From Welwitschia mirabilis (lineage: Eukaryota > Gnetophyta > Gnetopsida > Welwitschiales): a stretch of DNA of 46,939 nucleotides. The notes under the pieces were generated by a model. It had not been told where the DNA came from. It worked only from the letters and a program-made list of their open reading frames with translations, and made no database searches. The DNA lies in the NCBI GenBank assembly GCA_051453625.1, contig JBOZIK010000001.1, forward strand, positions 296,932,411-296,979,349, in the 5' to 3' direction. Positions 8,463 to 18,010 of this stretch are shown here, piece by piece (positions within the stretch are counted from its first letter, which is position 1; every line of letters begins with the position of its first letter). The translations under genes and the position numbers were made by a program.

Positions 8463-11340
8463 CTACATTAATTTGAAACGTGGTCAATAGTAAATGATGT
8501 CTATCAATGTATATATTATCAATATATTTTATTTTATCTCATAGAAATAAACAAAGTTATTTACTATATATTTAATTATTTGTATCACCAAAGAAAACAA
8601 AATTTTTTTGTATTTTACTTTTAAAATAATAATGAAAATGTATTGTAAATAATAGAAAGATAAATGGATTATTTTTAAAAATACTTTTACAATTAGGATA
8701 ATGAAAATATTTAGAAACTAGTATTAAGAATAATTATACAAATACTTTAGAATGCATAATATTTGAAATTTCATTGCATTTAATTTTTCAAATGTACATT
8801 ATGTAAGAGAAGATGAAATATCACATAGCTATGTTGCTCTACTTTTAATTTTGCAAGGCATTTCCTTTATTTCATTTGCTTTTCTGATATATAAGTAAGA
8901 AGTTTAATCTTTTGTTAGATCTAATTTGAAATCAAGCCATAAGAAATAATATTAAAATCTCTCTTAGACTAATGTTGATATATGCTTTTGAAAGGAAAAT
9001 TCCTTGTAATTTATGGATGATTATATCTAATGCAATTCTATGAAGAAGTTATCTTGTTTAACTTGTAAATAATAAACTAATTAGAATATACTTAGGTTTG
9101 TGTTATTGAAAGGAACTCTTGTGTATGTTTCAAGCTCAACGATAACATAAGATAGAAGTTGGAAGGTTTCTTAATATATGACAATCTATGGACTTAGCAA
9201 CACCCATAGAATCATTAACCAACATAGTTTTAAGCCATTTTTAAAATATTAGTATCAGTCTTGCACCCTTACATTTACAAAATTCTAATTTATGTTTTTT
9301 CTCATTATCATCAAATGAAGTTAGATCTATAGTCTTATCTACAAGAAATTAAGTGATGATCGATTGTAGTTGGGGTAGCATTTTTTTTAATTATGATAGT
9401 CAATCATGTTATTTGAGGTAAATAGATGAACTACATCTATGTCTAGCTTTAGATGTTAAGGGAAGTTCTAATCTTATGATTAAGAAATTATAATATTCAT
9501 CTAGAGATTTAACATCATAAATGATCATTAAAACATTTCCAAAATTTTATTGGTCTAGATAATCTTCCATTTTTCTATAGATTGCATCTAATATTATAAC
9601 TATATTAACAATGTTTAAAACTTTTCATTTAAATAAATTGGATAGTGCTCCACTACTTAAAGTTAAAGGAGATCATCTATGAAGTTTAGCCACAAATTAT
9701 GAATTACTTCTAATAGTTTTTATGTATTTTATAATTTAATACTAAATGAATAAGCAATATTAAAATAAATTTGCTAAGGAATGTAAAAAAAAGAAGACAT
9801 AGAAATTGGAACACTCATCTTCCATTTAATAGTTATGAGTTTCAATATTTGGATGTCTAGTTAATATACTGTGAGACTTTCGATCTAATTAAAATCATTT
9901 ATATAGATAATCATGATAGTTAAACTTATAAATATAATTAAGATCTAGTTTACAAAATTTATTTAGGAAATGCCATCGAAAAAAAGGAAGAGATAATTAG
10001 ATTAAAAAAATTTAAATACTAACTTAGATATAAAGGTATAAAACAACTAATTTGAAACCAATTTTAAATTAATAATTGACTTCCAAGTAAATACCACTTG
10101 CTTTACAAGTCTAAAATGATACAATAAGTTTTCAAAATTAAAGAAGTCTAATGCTTTTGTGGATTGTGCCTCTAATACTTAATTTCAAATAATGTTTCGA
10201 GAAATAAATACTTGGTTTCCAAGAAAATTCCACTTACTTTATAATTTTGGGATAAAATTAAAAGTTTCTAAATGTGAAATATTCTAATGTTTGTGTTAAT
10301 TTTTCCTTTTCTAGATCATACTTCAAATGATATCCTTGATGTCTTACAAAATGATTATGTATATTTTAAAAAAGAAATGCTATTTCATTAGACTCACAAT
10401 GTAAGTTGTAATATTAGAAGTTCATTAAACAAGAATGGGTATTTAATCTAAATCTGAACAAATTTATGTTTAACAATACATAACTCACATGGCTTGATAA
10501 TAAATCATCTCTTCTTTCTAATTGTTAATATAGTTTTTTATAGATTTATCTTTTGTGTGATTTTTTATTTTCCCCCCTTAAGCTATTATGCTTTGATTGT
10601 CACTTAATGTTGTAAATTTTAAGGATTTTTAAGCATTGAATTTCTTGTAATTAATTAATATTCTTCCACATATGTAAAAGAAGAAATTTGTATCTTTATC
10701 TAGTTTGTGAAATTCTAATCCTTCTTATAATTTTCACTAAAAGTATTTCCAATTTACAATTTCTTACGCATAGGAAAAAAATGATCAACTTGTAAAATCT
10801 AAAACATGAAAATTTTATTTCAATGTTTTTGGAAATAAATTATAAGTTTTAATTGCAATAAAAACCATAAGTTAAGCTAAACACTTAGAATATTTGAAAT
10901 AAATTACTACTACATAATCAAGTTTTATTAATGAGGAATCCATAGAACAACATTTTTTAGATACAAAAAATTGAATGACTTTAGATTTAGTTTGTAGCAT
11001 CTCCAAATTAGAGACTTTGCACTCTCAAATGTAAAAAAGCATCTTAGGAACCTTCTTCACATTAAATTTTATTAGCCAATTATTAAAAAATTTTGTTAAG
11101 TATATTTACCATTTAAACACTATCTTTCTTATGTGAAAAATAGCTTTATTGAGATTCTACATATCTAATATCATTGGTAAGTATGAGAAAACACTAAACT
11201 ATATACTTTGCAAAATAAAAAAGCATGTGAATGACAATTTTTTATCAATATTAATTAAATTATATTTCATTGGGATATGTATGAAAGGAAATACTATAAG
11301 TATTTTCCTAGGAAAATGGTAATATAAAAAGCAAGTGAAA
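8463..11340. other. AT-rich intergenic stretch, no gene seen
   Basis: All six frames are densely stopped and no domain, LTR end or RNA gene is recognisable. The only structure noted is a degenerate direct duplication (10080-10335). It may be decayed transposon DNA beyond recognition. Confidence 0.6.
10080..10335. repeat. Degenerate direct duplication, period about 135 bp
   Basis: Two blocks, about 10080-10197 and 10215-10335, align from TTCCAAG...CCACTT...CTTTA through TCTAATG to ACTTCAAATGATAT, at perhaps two-thirds identity by eye. They show no coding capacity. Confidence 0.35.
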
Positions 11341-12273
11341 ACAGACAAAGAGCTTTATTCACAGAAAACCACAAAGGTACCTATAGCCTTTACACACAGA
11401 AGAAAAAAAACACTCCAACTTACCTTTAGCTTTTACATAGAAATTCCACTAATCATCTTCAGCTTTACCTAAAAAACATAAAAACACTCTTAATTCCTTC
11501 ACTTAGCTTAGACTATGGAATCGTAGGAAGCCAAGACAGAAGCTTAAAGGGATGGTAGATCACAAGGCAAAGCAAAAGCAACAACAAAGCCACATGTGAA
11601 ATAATTCTCATCTTCAAAGGAGTTTGGAGAGGCAATGTCAACAGAGGTAATGAAAAAGAAACTCCTAAGAGCGCCATCTGCTTTTTGTAGTGCTTGTTGG
11701 AGATCAAGTAGACGATAAACAGAAAAGTGGTTACAAAGAAAGCTACTGATAGATGGAAGGTCAAGTGACTGATGGTTATCCCTATGTATTCTTTACACTC
11801 TCTCATTACCTCGTATAACATTCTTCAGATGATTTTGCATGATCATTATGAATGACAATGTTATTGCAGAAACCATGAGTTCAAGAAAATACATGAAAGC
11901 CTGGATCCATAAGGATTCTCCTGTCCGAGAAAGAGGCCCTAGTAATATTCATACTAGTATCACTATCATCGATGAATAAAATGCTATGTTGCATGATTCC
12001 ATATGTACTGTGATGCAGAATACATCGTTGATGTTGTTTATTAGTCCTATGACTGTAAAAGTGGTGAAGAGTGCTGCTATTACTGTGTTCATTAGAAACA
12101 TCCAACTTTAAGGATCTTTCTCTTCCTGTGGAGTGTTGAGAACATCACGCTCTTCCATTTTCTCTCCTTAGCAAGAACCTACTTTTCTCAAACACTTTTC
12201 TACCTCATTTGGTCTCTCGCTGGAGCTCTCGCTAAGGAGCACTATGTCCTCATGTGGTGTTTCATCAAAGCTT

Positions 12274-12278
12274 TTGCT
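12274..12278. other. Target-site duplication of the copia insertion (TTGCT / TTACT)
   Basis: TTGCT precedes the TG start of the element, and TTACT follows its CA end (14305-14309). The two differ by one transition. Five-base duplications are normal for copia elements. Removing the element and one copy rejoins the ankyrin frame. Confidence 0.7.
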
Positions 12279-12626
12279 TGTAAAAAAAATAAGAGAGCAA
12301 AAACTAAATAGAAATTTGATGCTTTGAAGGAAGTTCTATGAAGGGAGTCTCAAGCAGGAAGTCCCACAAAGGGAGTTCAATTTTATTTAATGTAACTAGA
12401 GAGCCTTTTATAGGTGTACAAAGGAAATAACAGTTTTTATTCTTTTTGTAATAAACCCACTAACTCCACTAACTTAATAACCATTTCCCTTCTTTTTAGT
12501 AACTAACCCACTAACTCTATTAACTCAATAACTATTTTTTTTCCTTTTTTGTAACTAACCTACTAACTCTTTTCTGTTTTCATACCAACATTAAATTATT
12601 GGGATTACTCAAAGAGAATTCCAACA
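12279..12626 (-). repeat. 3' LTR of the small copia element (348 bp)
   Basis: On the minus strand it runs from TGTTGGAATTC to a T-rich end closing in TTTTACA. It carries one more copy than its partner of a ~51-bp unit built on TAACTAACCYACTAACTC, which explains the length difference. A TATAAAAGG core-promoter motif (minus strand, 12404-12412) is present. Confidence 0.85.
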
Positions 12627-12639
12627 ATCACCCCCTTAA
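12627..12639 (-). promoter_or_regulatory. Polypurine tract of the small copia element
   Basis: On the minus strand TTAAGGGGGTGAT directly precedes the TGTTGGAATTC start of the 3' LTR. This is the expected position and composition for plus-strand priming. Confidence 0.7.
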
Positions 12640-12850
12640 TGACAACATTTTAATGACACCCCCTTGATGTGTGTACTATTCAATTTGATGTCACACATCA
12701 TTTACAAATCATATATTTTGGGAGGCCAATTATGTTCTCCTTCCAATTATTAAAGGATTTTTCAAAACATGGTCTTAAGGACTCTTCCTTCATTTGTTCT
12801 TCACTCTACCACTTCCTCTTGTAAAGTGGAACACAAACCATGTAATATGA

Positions 12851-13115
12851 GTATGCCCTTTCCTTGCTTCAGGTCACTCATTAAACCAGCTTCTTTGCAT
12901 TTAAGCTACATTCATGCCTCTCACATAGGCATCTTAAAACATATAAGTGTACCCTTTCCTTTCTTTAGGGCTACACATTAAACTGGCTTCTTTTGCTTGA
13001 AGCCACATTCATGCCTTTCACATAGGCATCTTAGAACATATAAGTATGCCCTTTCCTTGCTTTGGACTACACATTAAACCAACTTCTTTGCATTAAAGCT
13101 CTTTTTGCACCCCTG
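12851..13115. repeat. 96-97 bp tandem repeat in the small copia element
   Basis: GTATGCCCTTTCCTTGCTT recurs at 12851, 12947 (as GTGTACCC) and 13044. Each copy is followed by a CACTCATTAAACC-like block, TTCTTTGCAT and CATTCATGCCTYTCACATAGG. There are about 2.7 copies. The array lies near the 3' end of the element and codes for nothing recognisable. Confidence 0.75.
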
Positions 13116-13156
13116 CCAGAGCCGTCTTCCATGACCTCTCTCGTGCCTCTCTGGTG

Positions 13157-13200
13157 NNNNNNNNNNNNNNNNNNNNNNNNNNNNNNNNNNNNNNNNNNNN
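13157..13200. other. Assembly gap (44 N)
   Basis: A short run of unresolved bases inside the interior of the small copia element. Confidence 0.95.
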
Positions 13201-13625
13201 TAACCTCTGACTCACTGAACCTAGTGCTCTTTTTTTTTCTTTTAAGGTTGATGGCAGAATTCCCAATCTCAGTGGTCAAACTTGTGTGCCTCTTTTCTCT
13301 GATGACATCAGTCACCAGTCATCATGGGTCCTGTATCCACTAGTTGTCTTGTGTCCTACTTATGCTTTTTTTGGGTACACATTAATTTCTTAGCATCTAG
13401 CATTTCATTTAGTGGTAGCATCTAATACTTCACGTGGGAATTACTCGTTCTTTTCCAGGAGCCTTGATGAAAGATTCACCACTGCCCTTGGACTTCGGAC
13501 TTTAAGAAGTTATCTTGGAATCAAACTTAAGACCTGAACTGTGTCTCATTTCTTGTTTTCTTCTACCTCTGCAATGTCATGAGGATGCCTCTGCAGTGTC
13601 TGTGTAACCAATGGAAGCACGATCG

Positions 13626-13979
13626 TCATCTAGATCTATTAAGCATTCCATGCCTTTGACTGATAATTCTTGGGGTCATCTCCTTCTTGGCCAGCAGTAG
13701 AAGCGTCTCCTCTGGGATCCCTTGATAGATGGCAGTAAGGGCCATCTAATCCTTCTGCATCTCTACCTCCTTGTTTAGATCAGCAGGCTCAATGGCATTC
13801 CACACACCTTGCACATGCATGTACATCTTCATCTTGAGTGCCCACGCTGAGTAGTTACTCTTCGTAAGCAATAGGTATTGAAGGGACACCGTTCCGTCTC
13901 TTCCCAGAGCCTTTGATGTCACCGTGTCGCTGGTTTCTCCACTCCTCAATGATGCACCAGTCATCATGATCTTTAGCAT
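13626..13979 (-). pseudogene. copia gag N-terminal fragment
   Basis: Starting at 13979 the frame reads through LLTKSNYSAWALKMKMYM and VQGVWNAIEP, the hallmark start of copia gag (DUF4219/UBN2-type region). A TAG stop interrupts it after EVEMQKD. The same frame continues MALTAIYQGIPEETLLLLAK before diverging and ending at 13626-13628. The rest of gag, including any CCHC knuckle, is absent. In active relatives gag forms the virus-like particle. This remnant is about 115 residues and starts close to the primer site, as expected. Confidence 0.8.
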
Positions 13980-13993
13980 TCCCTCCTAACCTT

Positions 13994-14005
13994 GCTTAAA
14001 TACTA
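13994..14005 (-). other. Decayed primer-binding site of the small copia element
   Basis: On the minus strand TAGTATTTAAGC, two bases after the LTR end, keeps 8 of 12 positions of the initiator-Met tRNA site TGGTATCAGAGC. The following AAGGTT is also typical. Confidence 0.5.
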
Positions 14006-14007
14006 AA

Positions 14008-14304
14008 TGTAAAAAAAGATAAGAGAGAAAAAACTAAATATAAATTTAATGCTTTGAAGGAAGTTTTGTGAAGGGAGTCTCAGGTGGGAAGTTCCATAAA
14101 GGAAGTTCAATTTTATTTGATGTAACTAGAGAGTCTTTTATAGGCATACAAAGGAAATAATAGTTTTTCTTCTTTTTGTAATAGACCCACTTACTCTATT
14201 AACTCAATAATTGTTTTTTTCCTTTTCTATAACTAACCTACTAGCTCTTTTCTATTTTCAAACCAACATTAAATTATTGGCATTACTCAAAGCGAATTCC
14301 AACA
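14008..14304 (-). repeat. 5' LTR of the small copia element (297 bp)
   Basis: It is homologous to 12279-12626 along its whole length except for one missing ~51-bp unit. The minus-strand TATAAAAG motif at 14134-14142 marks the core promoter. It ends in CA next to TTACT, the target-site copy. Confidence 0.85.
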
Positions 14305-15540
14305 TTACTGAGGCATACTATGTACTTCTTTGTTCTTTCGATGGAGCTTTTACTGAAGTGCACTATGTCTAAACATGAAAATACTTTCTCGTTCATGGCA
14401 TTTATGTTACATCTTGGAAAGCAATTCAACAATATCTCCACCATCTACCACGAGATGAATGACAGAGATTTAGAGAATTTTTTGAAGATTAGATAATAGG
14501 GAGAAGGGTTTGATGTTAATCTTTTCATCTGTGAAATTAAGTGCTGCTACATGAAGAGGATGATTGTCTTTTTTGTCTGACTCATCGCTTCCAAATCTAT
14601 AAAACTCCTATGACGAGATCCACTTAACAAGCTCTAATTCATGGCTCTGCACTATAAAGTGAAGAATATTTTTACCTCTATTACTTTGGATATCTATGTA
14701 GTCAAGTCTTGCCTCTACAATTGTTTTTATCATCTGAATGTCTCCTTTGAGGGCAGCCAAATGTATTAGGGCTCTTCCTCATTCATCTAACTTATGATGA
14801 AGATCAGGATTAATCTATAAAATATACTTAGTTAGCTCTGAGTTCCCTCCTTCCGCTGCTGAATGCAAAGGAGTCACTCCAAATGAGTCACATATCTCTA
14901 GAAGTTGCCTTGATTCATTTCAACCTTCTACCACTAGCTTTACAAGATTTGTACATTACAGATAAAGTCATTGATTTTTGTAAGTTTGATTGTTTCACCC
15001 GATAATGTTAAAGATTTCTTACTGAGATTTTCTCATTGAGTGGCTAAATAGAAACATGTTTTACCATTCTTTATCTTGATTGACATCATTAAAATTAATC
15101 CTTCATCATCTAAAAACTGTCAGACTGTGTAGGTCTTAGTTATACATGCCAAAGACAATGACCTTTCACCATTTTTATTAGCAATCGTCCTCATACGTTT
15201 GTCATACTTTAGAAGAACTTTTACTATGCTCACATGACTTGCTTTGGCTACCTCATGCAAAGCTATATTTCCATTTATGTTTTTGGCTCTAATAAAACTC
15301 AGTGTTCTAAAAGATAATAGAGAAACCACTGTTACTGCCAAAAAAAAATTTCCTGTCTCCATTTCTCAACATAGAAAGTAATTAGTCTATAAGATTTGCC
15401 TAACCGTTGCACCAAGCAGTATGAAAAAGCGTATCTTTCTGTAAAGTTTTTTGGAGGAATAAAAGAAGAGGTGCATCAAACCTAGATATAATAGGTTCAA
15501 CATCACCACGGACTACAGCCCTATAAAGCTGAGTGTCCAT

Positions 15541-15670
15541 GTATGTGTTTGAACAACAAAGCCATTATAGAACAGTGAAGCCATTGTAAAAGCAGAGTGC
15601 CAATCTCTTGAAAAAGCAGTAGAGATTCAACATCATCATACTCAAAAGCTTTATGGCACTAAGCATTCAT
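15541..15670 (-). pseudogene. Second ankyrin-protein N-terminus remnant
   Basis: Just upstream of the MDTQ start, the minus strand reads MNA-stop-CHKAFEYDDVESLLLFQ, which follows the same pattern as MDTQLYRAVVRGDVEPI. It looks like a local duplication of the first coding segment, or an extra early exon. Too short to be certain. Confidence 0.4.
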
Positions 15671-17319
15671 GTTTTGAAATTGGTAATGGAAGGCATTGTA
15701 ATAGCATTAAGAAAAGGTCATGTTATATCCTTGTCTACCTGCTGGACAAGTTCCCATAGTTATCAATGCTACCAAAGGTCCCTCTCAAGAAATTTTACCT
15801 TAATGTAGTAGGATATCATGGTGACCATGTATTTAATATAAAAATAATAGATCATGATCATTATTCTCTTTCTTTTTTTTTAATTTTTATTTTTTTAAAT
15901 ATACTTCTTCAAAATAAATCCCAAATGATCACATACTCTCAAAGATTAATATTAATGCCTACAATAAGATATATGAATTTATTTATTGAACAACAATAGT
16001 ATGAAGCTAAAGGCGAGCCTATACCACCTACGTCCAATATAAAGGCATCTTTGGTATAAACTCTCAAGATTAAAATCACCTAAAATTCCATCCATCTTCT
16101 TTACCTAAGATTAAAGTTTCATTGAGTAAAAATGTATTTAAACTCTTATGATCTATCAAAACTTACACCAAATACTCGATATATCAAATTACTAGTTACA
16201 ACATTGAAATGGATGTGCGATGTTAAAATGCCCTTTTAGTGACTTCCTAGCATCCATTGGCTACAATAATAGAATCATTATGATTATTCAAATGAATAAT
16301 TTAATTACATCCAAGACCTTATAGTATCCTAAGACATCCCAAAGTTTAAACTTATGATCTATTTAATGGAGGACAACTCTAATCGTGTCTAAATAAAATT
16401 TTATCTTTCCATATAACTTAAAGGATGTCTTTTATAGTTTCTTTTATTAAACTATCTTTCAAATTTGGCTTATATTAATAGGCCAAGAAATATTCAAGCC
16501 ACCTAGGAATCTTAAAGATCTTATGAGATAGATGTCTATATAAAAACAAGTGATGCCCAAACCAACTAGCAACAAACTAAAGCCTTAAATTAGTCTATTC
16601 TATAATTTTATTTAGTTTTTCTCCTCTTAAATATTTTATATTATAGGTTCAACAATGTTTTTTGGAGGTTACAACAAAATAAAAATAAAAACTAATATAG
16701 AACTTAGTACTCGTATGCTTTATTTTATATTTTTAGTAAAGATGAGATCTTGAATTCCAAGTTAATAATCATGTATTTATGAAAGTATCACCAATGAAAT
16801 AGTGATATAAGGAGTTAAGAGATTAAAATTATCCCCCATAAATTCATTAGATCATTTAAGATATTGAAATGTATTAGACCTATATCATATAAGATTACTA
16901 TACCTCTAGTACATTTTATAAAACCAACCATAAAAAGAAAGCAAGCAAACAAGTACATTTCTTTTTTTTTTTTAAAGATTATAATAATAAAAATCTAGAT
17001 AAAGAAATTTTTTTTCTAATAACATAAGAGCAAAATACTTTCAAATGTTATAATGTAGTCTTCTTCTTTTTACTATCTAAAACTGGTAATCCTTTTTCTA
17101 AGACCCTAAACTTTAGAATTGGTTAAATATCTATTTTTAAAAATGCCCTAAATAGATTTCTTATGTCAAGAAGATTTTGGAACATAAGTAGAGATCCATT
17201 TTACATATAGTAACTGTGCCACTACTCTTAGAACTAGCATTACCATCAAAAATTCTTGGAAAGAATTTTGAGGAAGCTTTGAAATGACTAAAAGCTATGA
17301 TTACTCATTTGAAGAGAAG
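15671..17319. other. Intergenic stretch, no gene seen
   Basis: AT-rich and stop-dense on both strands. A T-rich plus-strand frame near 15766-15999 is low-complexity and is not believed to be coding. Nothing else is recognised. Confidence 0.5.
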
Positions 17320-17424
17320 AATTTGAAATTGAGCTAGTCTAAAAGTCATCTCATAGTGGCTGAAGGTATTATTTTGGGCCACAAGATATTAGTCAGAGGA
17401 ATCCACCAACTTAGAAAAGAAAAA
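17320..17424 (+). pseudogene. Orphan Ty3/Athila-type reverse transcriptase fragment
   Basis: The plus strand reads NLKLS-stop-SKSHLIVAEGIILGHKILVRGI. This matches the stretch just after the RT active-site region in plant Ty3 elements, whose pattern is LxLNxEKCHF then EGIVLGHxISxxGI. The flanks give no other domain, LTR or primer site, so this is an isolated fossil separate from E1. E1's equivalent lies at about 25580-25650. Confidence 0.55.
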
Positions 17425-17754
17425 TAATCCTCAACAAAATAAAAAGAAAGAAGAAGATACAATCAATGATAACGATAATAAAAAAGAGAAAGATATGATC
17501 AAAAATTTGTAATTATTTGAGGGATGTTTTTATAACTTGTATGGGAACTCTTCATTCTTTATTCAAATCTACCATCTTCATCCATGTAGAAAATAGTTGT
17601 AGCTTTTCAACCATTTCATGAAATTCTTTCAATATAAAGAATCCTCCTTTAAGATTACATGCCAAAATTTTTAACTTTCTTCTTAAGTAATTGCACAAAT
17701 GTAATCCCCCTTATGTAATAATCCATCAAGCACATTATGATAAAGCTCTTGTAA

Positions 17755-18010
17755 AAAAGTTTTTTAAATGTGTTCTAGTGCTTTTAAGTGTTCGTGATAT
17801 AAGCACCTTAAAAGACTTTTTAAGGCATGTCTTATAAAAATGCCTTAAAAGACATTTTAATGTGTTTGTGGTATAAGGGCCTTAAAATGTTTTTTAGAAG
17901 CACCCTAAAAGAGGCCTTTTAGGGAATTTTTAAGAAGCACCCTAAAAACGACTTGATACACATTTATATAGATGCTCTAATAGAGAGATTTTAAGGCATT
18001 TTTTTGTGTT
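17755..18010. repeat. Palindrome-rich, MITE-like repeat patch
   Basis: A GCACCTTAAAAGAC-type core occurs at least five times in about 180 bp, with inverted complements between copies. Examples are CCTTAAAAGACTTTTTAAGG and CCTAAAAGAGGCCTTTTAGG. The edges are T/A-rich (AAAAAAGTTTTTTAAATGTG at the left, TTTTTTTGTGTTTTTTTG at the right). It could be a small non-autonomous DNA transposon or a hairpin minisatellite. Termini and target duplication are not resolved. Confidence 0.45.

Larger units (their letters stand above)
12279..14304 (-). mobile_element. Internally deleted copia retrotransposon inserted in the ankyrin gene
   Basis: Two direct repeats (12279-12626 and 14008-14304) with TG...CA ends bound a 1381-bp interior. 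On the minus strand the order is 5' LTR, a degraded Met-tRNA primer site, a gag N-terminus, unrecognised sequence with a tandem repeat and a 44-N gap, a polypurine tract, and the 3' LTR. Protease, integrase, RT and RNase H are not recognisable, so the element cannot move without a helper. It is flanked by a near-perfect 5-bp target duplication. The interior is less AT-rich than its surroundings. The LTRs differ by a 51-bp unit and many point changes, so the insertion is not recent. Confidence 0.85.
11513..15540 (-). pseudogene. Ankyrin-repeat/PGG membrane protein (ACD6-like), broken and split by a retrotransposon
   Basis: Read on the minus strand, it starts MDTQLYRAVVRGDVEPI at 15540, the usual opening of plant ankyrin/PGG proteins. 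Ankyrin repeats follow near 15300 (NGNIALHEVAKASH), 14890 (GVTPLHSAAEGG), 14780 (ALIHLAALKGD), 14680 (GKNILHFIV) and 14560 (NHPLHVAAL). The copia element at 12279-14304 comes next. The reading resumes with a charged linker and a PGG-type hydrophobic domain (SWMFLMNTVIAALFTTFT, about 12120-12060). A multi-helix C-terminal frame runs from 11821 to 11513. Family members are plasma- or endomembrane proteins in defence and cell-death control. There are several stops (for example after WCNG, after TKYIL, after HHKLDE and before GEKMEE) and a frameshift near 11820, so it is not functional. Confidence 0.85.

Noticed and set aside
11881-12105. 74-codon minus-strand frame beginning MDVSNEHSNS
   Set aside because: It overlaps the PGG membrane domain in another frame. 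The hydrophobic family-like reading (MNTVIAALFTTF) is the real one.
12851-13115. CRISPR-like regular repeat spacing
   Set aside because: Copies are contiguous ~96-bp tandem units without unique spacers, in plant transposon DNA.
12769-13343. Plus-strand frames in the small copia element
   Set aside because: They lie antisense to the element, in tandem-repeat and gap sequence, with no protein similarity.
15766-15999. 77-codon plus-strand frame upstream of the ankyrin pseudogene
   Set aside because: It is mostly T-rich low complexity with no domain and no conserved partner.
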